NCBI GenBank assembly: GCA_902786925.1
Contig: CADAEK010000002.1
Coordinates: 218,344 to 282,343, forward strand
Length of the DNA stretch: 64,000 nucleotides
Direction of reading: 5' to 3'
Origin: an uncultured Bacteroidales bacterium
Lineage (GTDB): Bacteria; Bacteroidota; Bacteroidia; Bacteroidales; Bacteroidaceae
In this document: piece after piece, positions 8,299 through 17,557 of the stretch
How positions within the stretch are numbered: position 1 is the first letter of the stretch
Layout: the number at the start of each line of letters is the position of its first letter
The notes under the pieces: generated by a model
Seen by the model: only the letters and a program-made list of their open reading frames with translations
Told to the model about the DNA's origin: nothing
The model's database searches: none
Position numbers and translations under genes: made by a program

Positions 8299-8347
8299 AT
8301 CTAAAGCTTTAGTTTTTCTGCGGCAAAGGTAATCTAAAGTTTTAGAT
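8299..8347 (-). promoter_or_regulatory. blaI promoter flanked by two BlaI-type operators
   Basis: Palindromes CTAAAGCTTTAG (8301-8312) and ATCTAAAGTTTTAGAT (8332-8347) have centres 33 bp apart, about three helical turns. They lie on either side of the minus-strand -7 element TACCTTTGC (8323-8331). Confidence 0.85.
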
Positions 8348-8401
8348 ATATACAAAGGAAAATGCAAGAAAAAGCTGTTTTAATGAGAAAATTAACTTTT
8401 T

Positions 8402-8434
8402 TTATTAGATATTCCCATCCTGTTATTAGATATT
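8402..8434. repeat. 12-bp direct repeat upstream of gluQ
   Basis: TTATTAGATATT occurs at 8402-8413 and 8423-8434, with starts 21 bp (two helical turns) apart. It lies between the blaI and gluQ promoters and could be a protein-binding site. No evidence ties it to a regulator. Confidence 0.5.
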
Positions 8435-8468
8435 AACTCATCAGGCGTGGCAATCTCAGGGATTGTTG

Positions 8469-8477
8469 TACCTTTGT
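8469..8477 (+). promoter_or_regulatory. gluQ promoter -7 element
   Basis: TACCTTTGT, 12 bp before ATG 8489. It argues against the longer upstream start of the frame. Confidence 0.65.
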
Positions 8478-8488
8478 GGCACTATAAC

Positions 8489-9391
8489 ATGATGAAGACT
8501 ATGGAGAAGGGACGATTTGCGCCTTCGCCGACAGGGCGTATGCATTTGGGCAATATCTTTTGTGCGCTGCTGTCCTGGCTCTCTGCTAAAGAGAAGGGAG
8601 GACAGTGGCTGTTGCGCATCGAAGACATTGATCCTGGACGTTCGCGGCAGGAATATGCGGACTTGTTGATGGACGACTTGGCATGGCTGGGTTTGGAGTG
8701 GGATGGAGAACCGGTGTATCAGAGTCAGCGTTCAGAGATATATGAAGAGTATTTTGAACGGCTGAAGCAGCAGGGAGTAACTTACCCCTGCTATTGTACT
8801 CGTGCTGATATATTGGCTACACAGGCTCCCCATGAGAGCGACGGAAGGGTGGTCTATAAAGGGACTTGTCGCCATTTGCCTCCACAGCCCGGTAGGGTGG
8901 GAGCCACACGGCTGATGGTGCCTAATCGTGAAATCGCTTTTACGGATGGTCATTATGGAGTGCAGACGGTGAATCTCTCTCAGCAAGTCGGTGATTTTAT
9001 CATCCGTCGCAAAGATGGCGCATGGGCTTATCAGTTGGCTGTGGTTATTGACGATGCCCTGATGGGGGTGACGGAGGTGGTGCGTGGACGTGACTTGCTT
9101 CTTTCTTCGCCTCAGCAGATGTATGTGGCCGACATGCTGGGTGTCTCGTCTCCCCGGTTCTGTCACCTTCCGTTGCTGTGCAATCGTGAAGGGCAGCGCT
9201 TGTCGAAACGTGACCAAAGTCTGGATATGGAGAACCTGCGTCATCGTTACACGGCTTCTCAAATCGTTGGCGAACTGGCCTGTCTGGCAGGATTGATTCC
9301 CACGCCAGATGCTATCAGCGCAAAAGAACTCTTGCCTGTTTTTTCATGGGAGAAAGTGCCCAAGGAGGACATTGTGGTAGGGTGCTGGTAG
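8489..9391 (+). CDS. gluQ: Glutamyl-Q tRNA(Asp) synthetase
   Basis: A 300-residue protein, the length of a GluRS catalytic domain without the anticodon-binding part. GluQ-RS attaches glutamate to queuosine in tRNA(Asp). The class I motifs are seen as GRFAPSPTGRMHLGN (HIGH-type) and LSKRDQS (KMSKS-type). Zinc-ligand cysteines lie in YPCYCTRADI and YKGTCRH, typical of the small paralogue. ATG 8489 is taken, although ATG 8501 (MEKGRFAPS) fits the family equally well. GluRS itself would be much longer. It ends in a strong terminator facing the M48 gene. Confidence 0.88.
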   Translation: MMKTMEKGRFAPSPTGRMHLGNIFCALLSWLSAKEKGGQWLLRIEDIDPGRSRQEYADLLMDDLAWLGLEWDGEPVYQSQRSEIYEEYFERLKQQGVTYPCYCTRADILATQAPHESDGRVVYKGTCRHLPPQPGRVGATRLMVPNREIAFTDGHYGVQTVNLSQQVGDFIIRRKDGAWAYQLAVVIDDALMGVTEVVRGRDLLLSSPQQMYVADMLGVSSPRFCHLPLLCNREGQRLSKRDQSLDMENLRHRYTASQIVGELACLAGLIPTPDAISAKELLPVFSWEKVPKEDIVVGCW

Positions 9392-9466
9392 GAATGACAA
9401 GGTAGCATTATAGTTCCAAGCATTCTTTGGCAAGTTGGGGAGTGAAACTCTCCTCATGGCCAAAAC

Positions 9467-9515
9467 AAAACCATTTGCTCTGGTGCAGCCAAGGCGCACC
9501 AGAGCAAATGGTTTT
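9467..9515. terminator. Bidirectional terminator, gluQ and M48 gene
   Basis: Perfect 20-bp inverted repeat, arms 9467-9486 and 9496-9515, with AAAA and TTTT at the outer ends, between convergent genes. Confidence 0.85.
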
Positions 9516-9550
9516 GATGTTGACGTTAGACGCTTCTTATTCAGTGTCCG

Positions 9551-10564
9551 TTAGAATTGTTCGAGAATCCTGATTCGCTCTTCGGTACTAGGGTGGGTGC
9601 TGAAGAGTGATTGCAGTTTGTCAAAGAAACTCTGTGTGAATTTCTTGGGGTGGATGATGTAGAGCTGGGCGATGTCCTCGCGTTCCACATGACCGAGTCC
9701 TGGCGCAGCAGCTATTTTGCGTAGCGCAGAAGCCAAGGCACGAGGGTTGCGAGTCAGTTCTGCACTTCCTGCGTCAGCCATGAACTCTCGTTTGCGCGAA
9801 ATGGCGAAGCGGGTGAGCAAGGTGAGGAAGTAGGCGATGGCTGCACAGATGATGGCTACGATGATAACCACGATGACGCCACCGTTTCCCTTGTTGTTTG
9901 AACGGCGAGAAGAGCCGATATTGCCCCATAGGAACATACGGAGCACCCCTCGTGTGAGCAGGGTCAGCAACGTGGAGAGGATGCCCACAAAGACAATGCT
10001 GATGATGAGCACCTTTGTGTCGCGGTTGCGGATGTGGGTGAGTTCATGGGCAATAACACCTTCCAGCTCGTCGTCGTCGAGATAGTCGATGATGCCGCGT
10101 GTAAGCGTCACAGTGTAGCTCTTTGGGTTGATGCCCGATGCAAAAGCGTTCAGCTGTGGGTCTTCAATGATATTCACCTTAGGCATGGGCATGCCGCAGC
10201 TCATGCACAGATTCTCCACCATGTTGTAGATGCGTGGGTTCTCTTTGCGTTCCAAAGGCTTTGCTCCTGTAGCATACTGGACCATTTGGGCGTTGAACAG
10301 GTAGGCGATGGTGAACCATATGCCCACAATCACGATTGCCCAAGGTGCTATCTCAAGCCATAGCCCGTTGACGGCTTCTGTGTTGAGAGAGTACTGGTCG
10401 TTGTAATTGTTGTAATATTGGTCGTATGTATAAGTATGCTGGAAGCCAAACACACAGCAGAACACCCACAGCATACCAAGAATGATGCACGGGAACATCA
10501 GGAGCAGCATGATGCTGTTCCAGTTGTTCCGCGCCATTTGTGTATGGATGCCTACGTACTGCAT
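9551..10564 (-). CDS. M48-family membrane metalloprotease (HtpX-like)
   Basis: A 337-residue membrane protein with two N-terminal hydrophobic helices (about 18-40 and 74-92), the zinc site HELTHIRNRD, two further helices, and a C-terminal Glu-ligand region KREFMADAGSAELTRNP. Members cut damaged or misfolded membrane proteins, with the active site on the cytoplasmic side. The start ATG overlaps the stop of lemA (TAATG), so the two are translationally coupled. LemA-M48 pairs occur widely in bacteria, but their joint role is unsettled. Confidence 0.9.
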   Translation of the reverse strand: MQYVGIHTQMARNNWNSIMLLLMFPCIILGMLWVFCCVFGFQHTYTYDQYYNNYNDQYSLNTEAVNGLWLEIAPWAIVIVGIWFTIAYLFNAQMVQYATGAKPLERKENPRIYNMVENLCMSCGMPMPKVNIIEDPQLNAFASGINPKSYTVTLTRGIIDYLDDDELEGVIAHELTHIRNRDTKVLIISIVFVGILSTLLTLLTRGVLRMFLWGNIGSSRRSNNKGNGGVIVVIIVAIICAAIAYFLTLLTRFAISRKREFMADAGSAELTRNPRALASALRKIAAAPGLGHVEREDIAQLYIIHPKKFTQSFFDKLQSLFSTHPSTEERIRILEQF

Positions 10565-11127
10565 TAGAACTGAATCTCAGGTGCTTTCTCCACAGCAGCG
10601 CGCTGTGAAGCTTCAATCTCGTACATGGCCTCTTTGTGGAATCCGAACAATCCTGCAAGAAGATTGGCAGGGAATGTCTGGACAGCGTTGTTCAGTTCGC
10701 GAGTGGCAGAGTTGAAGTAGCGGCGAACAGCGGCCAGCTTGTTCTCGATGTCGGAGAGCTCGCCCTGCAACTGGAGGAAGTTCTGGTTGGCTTTCAGGTC
10801 TGGATAAGCCTCGACTTGTACTTTCAATCCTGCCAATGCAGATGTGAGCATATTGTCAGCCTGAATCTTGTCATTGATGCTTGTGGCGCTCATAGATGCA
10901 GAACGTGCAGCTGTGATAGCTTCCAAGAGTTCTTTCTCGTGTGCGGCATAGCCCTTGACGGTGGCTACGAGTTGAGGCACGAGGTCATAACGTTGCTTCA
11001 GCTGAACGTCAATATCAGCAAAAGCGTTCTCGCGATTGTTGCGAAGTTTTACAAGATTGTTGTAGATACTGATGGCACAAAGAACAATGACGGCAATTAC
11101 CGCAATAATGATAAAAGTAACACTCAT
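10564..11127 (-). CDS. LemA family protein
   Basis: 187 residues: an N-terminal transmembrane helix (SVTFIIIAVIAVIVLCAI) followed by the long alpha-helical LemA domain. Recognisable stretches are YNNLVKLRNNRENAFADIDV and RRYFNSATRELNNAVQTFP. The start at 11127 (MSVTF) removes a 29-residue upstream extension that overlaps the promoter leader. It is first gene of a two-gene operon with the M48 protease, sharing one base. The biochemical role of LemA proteins is not established; an anchored scaffold near the partner protease is an inference. Confidence 0.92.
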   Translation of the reverse strand: MSVTFIIIAVIAVIVLCAISIYNNLVKLRNNRENAFADIDVQLKQRYDLVPQLVATVKGYAAHEKELLEAITAARSASMSATSINDKIQADNMLTSALAGLKVQVEAYPDLKANQNFLQLQGELSDIENKLAAVRRYFNSATRELNNAVQTFPANLLAGLFGFHKEAMYEIEASQRAAVEKAPEIQF

Positions 11128-11181
11128 AGTTGTCTTATAGTTTTTAAATGGTTTGTTATTCTTTCTTATTATAAATATGTT

Positions 11182-11190
11182 GCAAAGATA
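11182..11190 (-). promoter_or_regulatory. lemA promoter -7 element
   Basis: TATCTTTGC on the minus strand, about 55 bp upstream of the lemA ATG. Confidence 0.7.
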
Positions 11191-11243
11191 GCACTTCTCA
11201 TTAATTCGTTGCAATTTTTAGCGTTTTTTAAGGAGAAAAGTAC

Positions 11244-11252
11244 TACCTTTGC
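11244..11252 (+). promoter_or_regulatory. alaS promoter -7 element
   Basis: TACCTTTGC, 51 bp before the alaS ATG. The heptamer array occupies most of the leader. Confidence 0.75.
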
Positions 11253-11258
11253 ACCCTA

Positions 11259-11300
11259 AATAGTGAATAGCAAATAGTAAATTGTCAAATAGTTAATAGT
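11259..11300 (+). repeat. Six 7-bp tandem repeats in the alaS leader
   Basis: Units AATAGTG, AATAGCA, AATAGTA, AATTGTC, AAATAGT and TAATAGT follow one another without gap. They end three bases before the alaS start codon. Confidence 0.8.
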
Positions 11301-11303
11301 ACA

Positions 11304-13919
11304 ATGACAGCAAAAGAGATACGCGAGTCTTTCAAAAAGTTCTTTGAAAGCAAGGAGCACCTGATTGTGCCATCGGCTCCGATGGTAGTGAAGGATGACC
11401 CCACGTTGATGTTCACCAACGCGGGCATGAATCAGTTTAAGGATATCATTTTGGGCAATGCTGTGCCCAAGAGCCGCCGTCAGGCGGATTCGCAGAAGTG
11501 TCTGCGTGTGAGCGGTAAGCATAACGACCTCGAAGAGGTGGGACACGATACTTATCATCACACCATGTTCGAGATGTTGGGTAACTGGTCGTTTGGCGAC
11601 TACTTCAAGAAGGAAGCCATCTCATGGGCATGGGAGTACATTGTTGATGTGCTGAAGATTGATCCTAAAGACCTCTATGCTACCGTCTTCGAAGGCAGCC
11701 CCGAAGAGGGTTTGTCTCGCGACGATGAGGCTGCTGGCATCTGGGAGCAGTTCCTGCCCAAGGACCACATCATCAATGGCAACAAGCACGACAACTTCTG
11801 GGAGATGGGCGACACAGGCCCATGCGGTCCTTGCTCTGAGATTCACGTCGATTCTCGTTCAGAGGAAGAGAAGGCTAAGGTGCCTGGCCGCGAACTTGTC
11901 AACAAAGACCATCCACAAGTCATTGAGATATGGAACCTCGTGTTCATGCAGTACAACCGCAAGGCTGACGGCTCGCTCGAAGGCCTGCCTGCTAAGGTCA
12001 TCGACACCGGTATGGGCTTTGAGCGTCTGGTTCGTACCCTTCAGGGCAAGACGTCCAACTACGACACCGATGTGTTCCAGCCACTCATCAAGGTGCTGGG
12101 CGACATGTCGGGCTGCAAGTATGGTGACGACGAGAAGAAGGACATTGCTATGCGTGTGGTAGTTGACCACCTGCGTGCCATCGCCTTCGCCATTGCCGAT
12201 GGTCAGCTCCCATCCAACGCGAAGGCTGGCTATGTGATTCGTCGTATTCTGCGCCGTGCCGTTCGTTACGGCTACACCTTCCTGGGCCAGAAAGAAGCCT
12301 TTATCTATAAGCTCGTGCCAACCCTCGTTGAGGAGATGGGCGATGCCTTCCCCGAGATTGCTGCTCAGCAGAAGCTCGTCATGAAGGTGATGCAGGAAGA
12401 GGAAAGCTCGTTTCTCCGCACTCTTGAGAACGGTATCAAGCTCCTGCAAGGAGTGATTGACGAGACCAAGGCTGCTGGCAAGACAGAGATTGCTGGCGAC
12501 AAGGCCTTCACCCTCTTCGACACCTTTGGCTTCCCGCTCGACCTCACCGAACTCATCTGCCGTGAGCAAGGCTTCACCGTCGATGAGAAAGGTTTTGATG
12601 CGTGCATGCAGGAACAGAAGAACCGTGCCCGCAACGCTGCAGAAGTAAAGCTGGGCGACTGGGTAGTGCTGAGCGATGCAGAGAGTGAGTTCGTCGGTTA
12701 CGACTACACCGAGCATCCTGCACACATTATTAAATATAGAGAGGTGCAGCAGAAGAAGCGCACCGCCTATGAGGTCATTCTCGACAAGACACCATTCTAT
12801 GGCGAGATGGGTGGTGAGGTTGGCGACACCGGCGTGCTCGTCAGCGAGAATGAAGAGATTCAGGTGCTCGACACCAAGAAGGAGAACGGACTTTCCATCC
12901 ACATCGTCGATAAGCTGCCTGAACAGCCTGAGGCAGAGTTCATGGCTTGCGTGGATGTAGAGCGTCGTCGTGCCATTGAGGCTAACCACACTTGTACCCA
13001 CTTGCTCGACGAGGCCCTCCGTGAGGTGCTGGGCGACCACGTGGAACAGAAGGGTTCGCTCGTTACAGCCGACTCGCTTCGTTTTGACTTCTCTCACTTC
13101 GAGAAGGTTACTCCTGAACAGCTTCGTGAGGTGGAGCATATCGTCAACGCCAAGATTCGTGAGGACATTCCGCTGAAGGAATACCGCGACTATCCTATTG
13201 AGGAAGCCAAGAAACTTGGCGCTATCGCCCTCTTCGGTGAGAAGTATGGCGACAAGGTACGTGTTGTTCAGTTTGGCAGCAGCGTTGAGTTCTGTGGTGG
13301 TTGTCACGCGCAGAGCACAGGTCGTCTTGGCATGGTGCGCATCATTTCTGAAAGCTCCATTGCTGCAGGTGTGCGCCGCATTGAGGCTGTCACAGGTAAG
13401 GCTGTGGAAGATATGCTTGACAAGATGCAGGACTTCATGGTTGACCTTAAGGGCTTGCTCAATAACGCTCCCGACCTCATTGCTACTGTTCAGCGTGCCA
13501 TTGCTGAGAACAAGGAACTCCAGTCTCAGGTGGACGAGTTCAAGGCGCAGAAGGCACAGCAGCTCAAGCAGATTCTGATAGAAAAGGCTCGCGATGTGAA
13601 CGGCGTGAAAGTCATTTCGGGTGTGCTGCCCATGGAGGCACAGCACGTGAAAGACATTGCCTTCCAGTTGCGTGGCCAGTTTGCCGAGCGCTTGCTCGTG
13701 GTTATCGGTAGCGAGGCAGCAGGCAAGCCTACACTCACCGTCTCTATCTCCGATGACCTCGTAGCCGAGGGCAAGAATGCGGGTCAGTATGTTCGCGAGG
13801 CAGGCAAACTTATCCAAGGCGGTGGCGGCGGTCAGCCTCACTTTGCTACAGCCGGTGGTAAGAACCCTGAAGGCTTGAAGGCAGCAGTCGACAAGATTAT
13901 AGAGCTGGCTGGTTTGTAA
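11304..13919 (+). CDS. alaS: Alanyl-tRNA synthetase
   Basis: An 871-residue full-length class II synthetase that charges tRNA(Ala). The catalytic core starts [19 protein letters not shown] and [14 protein letters not shown]. The editing domain carries the zinc motif N-HTCTH (HxxxH) and the distal [11 protein letters not shown] helical linker and the glycine-rich C-terminal C-Ala domain follow ([19 protein letters not shown]). It has its own promoter and a strong terminator, so it is transcribed alone. A 7-bp repeat array fills the leader. Codon use is that of a highly expressed gene, with few rare codons. Confidence 0.98.
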   Translation: MTAKEIRESFKKFFESKEHLIVPSAPMVVKDDPTLMFTNAGMNQFKDIILGNAVPKSRRQADSQKCLRVSGKHNDLEEVGHDTYHHTMFEMLGNWSFGDYFKKEAISWAWEYIVDVLKIDPKDLYATVFEGSPEEGLSRDDEAAGIWEQFLPKDHIINGNKHDNFWEMGDTGPCGPCSEIHVDSRSEEEKAKVPGRELVNKDHPQVIEIWNLVFMQYNRKADGSLEGLPAKVIDTGMGFERLVRTLQGKTSNYDTDVFQPLIKVLGDMSGCKYGDDEKKDIAMRVVVDHLRAIAFAIADGQLPSNAKAGYVIRRILRRAVRYGYTFLGQKEAFIYKLVPTLVEEMGDAFPEIAAQQKLVMKVMQEEESSFLRTLENGIKLLQGVIDETKAAGKTEIAGDKAFTLFDTFGFPLDLTELICREQGFTVDEKGFDACMQEQKNRARNAAEVKLGDWVVLSDAESEFVGYDYTEHPAHIIKYREVQQKKRTAYEVILDKTPFYGEMGGEVGDTGVLVSENEEIQVLDTKKENGLSIHIVDKLPEQPEAEFMACVDVERRRAIEANHTCTHLLDEALREVLGDHVEQKGSLVTADSLRFDFSHFEKVTPEQLREVEHIVNAKIREDIPLKEYRDYPIEEAKKLGAIALFGEKYGDKVRVVQFGSSVEFCGGCHAQSTGRLGMVRIISESSIAAGVRRIEAVTGKAVEDMLDKMQDFMVDLKGLLNNAPDLIATVQRAIAENKELQSQVDEFKAQKAQQLKQILIEKARDVNGVKVISGVLPMEAQHVKDIAFQLRGQFAERLLVVIGSEAAGKPTLTVSISDDLVAEGKNAGQYVREAGKLIQGGGGGQPHFATAGGKNPEGLKAAVDKIIELAGL

Positions 13920-13946
13920 GACATCCTCTTTTATAATATAGATAAG

Positions 13947-13983
13947 AAAGGGCGACTTCCGTAGGGAGGTCGCCCTTTTCTTT
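13947..13983 (+). terminator. alaS terminator
   Basis: AAAGGGCGACTTCC pairs with GGAGGTCGCCCTTT (one G-U) and is followed by a T-rich run. Confidence 0.85.
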
Positions 13984-13990
13984 TGCCTTT

Positions 13991-14075
13991 TGTAACACAT
14001 TTCCGTGCAGGTTGTGTTACAAGTGTAACACACCGTGTGTTATAAATGTTACATCGGGTGTGTTACAAGCGTCAC
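13991..14075. repeat. TGTTACA-type palindromic repeat cluster, copy A
   Basis: Several short inverted repeats of TGTAACAC/GTGTTACA. The 40-bp core 14014-14053 matches 60352-60391 at 37 of 40 positions. It lies in the gene-free stretch 13920-14318, where I see no gene: only the alaS terminator, this cluster, a GGGAAGG/CCTCCCTTCC near-palindrome, and the terminator of the next minus-strand gene. Confidence 0.8.
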
Positions 14076-14249
14076 AGCCTCCTCCGAAAAGGGAAGGAGA
14101 AAAGCCTCCTCCCGACCTCCCTTCCTCATTAATCTAAACGTCAATCCTCGTCAATTATTTATATAGTACAAGTAGGGGAGTATTTGTTGTGCCGTTGCTG
14201 CAATCGGTGGCAGAGAATTTATAGATGATGAATAGTGTTCTGAATAACC

Positions 14250-14280
14250 AAAAGGGGCAGCCTGTTGTGGCCGCCCCTCC
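14250..14280 (-). terminator. Terminator of the DUF4923-like gene
   Basis: On the minus strand GGGGCGGCC pairs with GGCTGCCCC and is followed by TTTTGG, about 40 bp after the stop codon. Confidence 0.75.
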
Positions 14281-14318
14281 TGCTTATGATATCTGTTTTG
14301 AAAAGGTTACGGAAAAAT

Positions 14319-14960
14319 TTACTTTCCGAACGTGAGGGCAAGGTAGAGAATCTTCACCTTGTCGAGCACGTCTGATACTGACTTTACCTGAGCTGCGTAG
14401 TTGTCAGCCTGTGGTGCAGCAGCCTTGACGAAGTCGAGCATGTCGCTTGGAGTCAGGGCGAGCTGGAGACGGCCACCGTCGAGTTTGCCGTTGAACTTGA
14501 AGGTCTTGCCAGTCTCGTTGAGTGTGACAGCGATAGTTGCGCCTTCAAGAGCGTAGGTGCCTTCAAATTCCTTTGAAGCAACTACAACCTTAGCAGTCTG
14601 ACCGTCTTCCTTGCTGTTGTTGAAAGTGAACTTCAGCATGCCTGGCTTGAAGCCTGCCTTGGTGAGACCTTCCTTGATGACTGGCTCTACCTTCTCGGCA
14701 GCGGCATTGCCTGCAGCCTTGGCAGCTGCATTGCCTGGACCGAATGCGATGCCTGGCTCACGGTATGACCAGGTGCCCTTCACTGCGTCTGCAGTAAGTT
14801 CCTCTTCGCCAATGAGGTTGGCGTCAGAATTAAGACTCTTTGCTGTAGCTGCTGCTGCCTTGGCCTTCTTGGCAAGGTTACCGAGCTGTGCGTACATGAT
14901 TGTTGGCATGGCAAAGATAGCCGCTGCGACTAGAACTGTTCTAATCAATTCCTTTTTCAT
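14319..14960 (-). CDS. Secreted DUF4923-like protein
   Basis: 213 residues with a signal peptide (KKELIRTVLVAAAIFAMPTI, cleavage near MYA-QLG), an alanine- and lysine-rich linker, then a lipocalin-like region starting KGTWSYREPGIAFGPGN. Beta-rich parts follow: FEGTYALEGATIAVTLNETG and KFNGKLDGGRLQLALTPSDM. This resembles the Bacteroidales DUF4923 family; I am fairly but not fully sure. Function is unknown, and the fold suggests binding of a small hydrophobic ligand in the periplasm. ATG 14960 is chosen over an upstream GTG at 14966. It is a monocistronic unit with its own promoter and terminator. Confidence 0.8.
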   Translation of the reverse strand: MKKELIRTVLVAAAIFAMPTIMYAQLGNLAKKAKAAAATAKSLNSDANLIGEEELTADAVKGTWSYREPGIAFGPGNAAAKAAGNAAAEKVEPVIKEGLTKAGFKPGMLKFTFNNSKEDGQTAKVVVASKEFEGTYALEGATIAVTLNETGKTFKFNGKLDGGRLQLALTPSDMLDFVKAAAPQADNYAAQVKSVSDVLDKVKILYLALTFGK

Positions 14961-15012
14961 AATCACGGTGTTTTTTTAGTTATTAATAAAAGAGTACAGT
15001 AACATAGTGGTG

Positions 15013-15021
15013 GCAAAGGTA
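15013..15021 (-). promoter_or_regulatory. Promoter -7 element of the DUF4923-like gene
   Basis: TACCTTTGC on the minus strand, about 53 bp upstream of the ATG at 14960. Confidence 0.7.
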
Positions 15022-15105
15022 TATATTCCGGGTTATTTGTACAATAATTTATGCGATTTTGTATGCAAATACATACAAATGAGCGATTGATTAGTACAAA
15101 TAGAC

Positions 15106-16602
15106 TTATTTTGAAGGCATAGTTTGCTCTTTGGGCCAGTTGACGAGGAAGACTCGTTGCGTGGCTCGGGTGATGGCGGTGTAGAGCCAGCGGAAGTAGT
15201 CGGGCGTGAGGAGCTCTGGAGTCATGTAGCCTTGGTCGATGAACACGTTGGTCCATTGTCCGCCTTGCGCTTTGTGGCAGGTGACGGCATAGGCGTATTT
15301 CACTTGCAGGGCGTTATAGTAGGGGTCTCGCCGCAAGGCTTTGAGTTTGTCTTGCTTGGAGCGCAGGGTAGGGTCGCCTGCATAGTCTTCCATAATATTA
15401 TTATATAATGTGTTTTGCTGCTCGCGGGTGAGGGCAGGGGCCTCGGCCTGAAGCGTGTCGCGCAGTAGGGTGATGTCCATGCTGAAGTGGTCGAAGTCGG
15501 GAAACTCCAGAGTGGCATCGACGAAAGTGAAGCCATAGAAGTTGCGCTCGTTGCGCACACGGCGCACAATGGCTGTGTCGCCATTGGCAATGAAGTCGAA
15601 GGGCACGGTCTCAGCTTCTTGGGCTGGTTTTCCCTCCTGCTTGGCGTTGGCAACGAGCTCGAGTGCGAGCTTCTCCGTCCAGTAGTAGTTGTTCTTGGCC
15701 ACCATGAGCATATCGCCGCTTTCGATGGCTTCTTCTCGCCACAGGATTTGTGCGCGGATGCCGTTGTTGTAGATGTTGGCGCGCTTGTTGCTGCGGGTAA
15801 CGACAATGGTTTCGTCTTCACCATCGCGCTGGTAGCACTCTTCAAGGGCTTCAATAAGCTCGTTTCCGGGGATGTTCTGAATGTCGGGGAATCCGCTGAA
15901 GCGAATCTTGGGGAAGGAAAAGAGGTCTTCGTCTTCAAGGAGTTGGCGCAAGTGGGTGGCATTCCACAGGATGCCGGAGGAGTCGGCCTGGCGCACCACC
16001 TCGGTGAGGGTGTGGCTGATGACTTGTAGTCCGTAGCCACCCATGTAGTTGTCGTTGAGAGCCGGACTCTCATCATCGCCCACGGGAGGAAGCTGGGCGG
16101 TGTCGCCCATCAGGATGAGCCGGCAGCCCTTGCCCCCATAGACGAAATGAACCAGGTCGTCGAGCAGTCTGCCCGTACCGTAGAGACTGCCGGAAAGGTA
16201 CTCGTCGTTGGCTATCATGGATGCCTCGTCGCAGATGAAGAGGAGGTTCTGCCGCATGTTGTAATTCAGCGTGAAGATGCTGTCCTTGTCAATGGACTTC
16301 TGGCGGTAGATGCGCTTATGGATGGTGAAAGCAGGGTGCTCCGAATAGAGAGAAAAGACTTTGGCAGCTCGGCCCGTAGGCGCCATCAGCACGCATTCGC
16401 GCTCGAGCTGTTCCATGGTCTTGACCAAGGCGCTGACGAGCGACGTTTTGCCCGTTCCTGCAAAGCCGCGGAGCACGAACACCGAGTCGGCTTCGGACGA
16501 GAGAATGAACTCGCTGAGCGAATCAATGACTTTTTCCTGGTCGGGCGTCGGAATATGCTCAAAATGATGGCAAATGAGTTCTTTGAGATAGTCTTTTATC
16601 AT
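15106..16602 (-). CDS. RecD/Dda-like SF1B DNA helicase (AAA family ATPase)
   Basis: A 498-residue cytoplasmic helicase. In order: Walker A LRGFAGTGKTSLVSAL (about 45-60), motif Ia MAPTGRAAKVFS, Walker B LLFICDEASMI, motif III LMGDTAQLPPVGDDESPA, motif IV-V region, and the C-terminal UvrD_C_2 signature YAVTCHKAQGGQWTNV with LYTAITRATQRVFLVNW. The layout matches stand-alone RecD-like or Dda-like helicases rather than RecD of RecBCD, and no recB or recC is nearby. The exact in vivo role is unknown; replication fork rescue or recombination is plausible. Confidence 0.9.
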   Translation of the reverse strand: MIKDYLKELICHHFEHIPTPDQEKVIDSLSEFILSSEADSVFVLRGFAGTGKTSLVSALVKTMEQLERECVLMAPTGRAAKVFSLYSEHPAFTIHKRIYRQKSIDKDSIFTLNYNMRQNLLFICDEASMIANDEYLSGSLYGTGRLLDDLVHFVYGGKGCRLILMGDTAQLPPVGDDESPALNDNYMGGYGLQVISHTLTEVVRQADSSGILWNATHLRQLLEDEDLFSFPKIRFSGFPDIQNIPGNELIEALEECYQRDGEDETIVVTRSNKRANIYNNGIRAQILWREEAIESGDMLMVAKNNYYWTEKLALELVANAKQEGKPAQEAETVPFDFIANGDTAIVRRVRNERNFYGFTFVDATLEFPDFDHFSMDITLLRDTLQAEAPALTREQQNTLYNNIMEDYAGDPTLRSKQDKLKALRRDPYYNALQVKYAYAVTCHKAQGGQWTNVFIDQGYMTPELLTPDYFRWLYTAITRATQRVFLVNWPKEQTMPSK

Positions 16603-16653
16603 CTTTTTTCAAAAAAAAAGTGTAAGTTGTGGGCGCAATTGATTTTTTATGCT

Positions 16654-16662
16654 TATTTTTGC
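16654..16662 (+). promoter_or_regulatory. Promoter -7 element of the pilin-like gene
   Basis: TATTTTTGC, about 105 bp before the ATG at 16768, giving a roughly 100-nt leader. Confidence 0.55.
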
Positions 16663-16767
16663 CACGAATATAGCGATTCTTCGCGAACTGGACTGCAGAC
16701 GAGGCGGAAAACTTGCTTGCAGGGCAGCGAAAAGGTGTGTAATCAATAAAAAAATAGCAAACATATC

Positions 16768-17517
16768 ATGAAAAAAAGTATTGTAAACTGCATCCTTGTA
16801 CTTTGTACTTTGGGTCTTGCTGTAGCATGCTTCTTCAGCATCTACAATGACATTGCCTTTGATGATGAGAAGGCTGCTCGTGAGAAAATGGTGATTGACC
16901 GTCTGATGGACATCCGCAACGCGGAGGAACAGTTCAAGATGACTTTCGGTGAATACTGCGGCACGATGGACTCATTGATTGACTTTGTGAAGAACGGCAA
17001 GACTGTCGATAAGATTATCAAGGATGGTGAATTGACTGACGACCAGCTGGAAGCAGGCATGACAGAGCGCGAGGCAGTGGCTCTGGGCATCATTAAGCGT
17101 GATACCGTGTGGATTACTGCTGCTGCTAAGTTGGGCATCGCTAATCCAGACTCTATGAAGTATGTGCCTGTAGGTCGCAAGGCTGATGGCTCATTCACAG
17201 TGGTACGCTCAACATTCGACCCATCTGTGTATGATACAATCTACCAGGGCATCATCGAACTTCGTAAAAAGGCTGCCTTCAACATGAAGTCGAACGAATT
17301 CGACATGATGGTGGAGTTCCGTGCACGTCTGGATGACTACATGGACGGCATGAGCGAAAAGAAAATCAAGAACTTGAAGTCTGACCTGAAGAAGCGCCAC
17401 AAGAACCGTGCCGAACTGATGCTGGACAACGAGGACCACACAGAAGGCGGATGGTATGGCCTTCGCATTGGTGACCTTGACGACGCCAACAACAAGATGG
17501 CTGGTAACTGGGAGTAA
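16768..17517 (+). CDS. Membrane-anchored protein of unknown function, pilin-like N-terminus
   Basis: 249 residues with one N-terminal transmembrane helix (SIVNCILVLCTLGLAVACFF), then an amphipathic helix DRLMDIRNAEEQFKMTFGEY. That arrangement and the sequence that follows (CGTMDSLIDFVKNGK) recall type IV pilin-like proteins, where a helix leads into a small globular domain. There is no prepilin peptidase motif, so it is not a genuine pilin by this evidence. The C-terminal part is charged (KKIKNLKSDLKKRHKNRAEL). It is probably an inner-membrane protein facing the periplasm. Conserved hypothetical; I do not assign a function. It is followed after 38 bp by DUF3822 and rsmD. Confidence 0.7.
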   Translation: MKKSIVNCILVLCTLGLAVACFFSIYNDIAFDDEKAAREKMVIDRLMDIRNAEEQFKMTFGEYCGTMDSLIDFVKNGKTVDKIIKDGELTDDQLEAGMTEREAVALGIIKRDTVWITAAAKLGIANPDSMKYVPVGRKADGSFTVVRSTFDPSVYDTIYQGIIELRKKAAFNMKSNEFDMMVEFRARLDDYMDGMSEKKIKNLKSDLKKRHKNRAELMLDNEDHTEGGWYGLRIGDLDDANNKMAGNWE

Positions 17518-17522
17518 AATAT

Positions 17523-17557
17523 AGTTGACAGTTGATAATTGACAGTTGACAATTGAT
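17523..17557 (+). repeat. Five 7-bp tandem repeats ending in the DUF3822 start codon
   Basis: Units AGTTGAC, AGTTGAT, AATTGAC, AGTTGAC and AATTGAT. The last two bases of the last unit are the first two bases of the ATG at 17556. Confidence 0.85.

Noticed and set aside
11859..14033. 724-codon open frame opposite alaS
   Set aside because: Antisense shadow of a highly biased gene: no promoter, no recognisable motif, and a leucine/histidine-rich composition typical of reverse frames.
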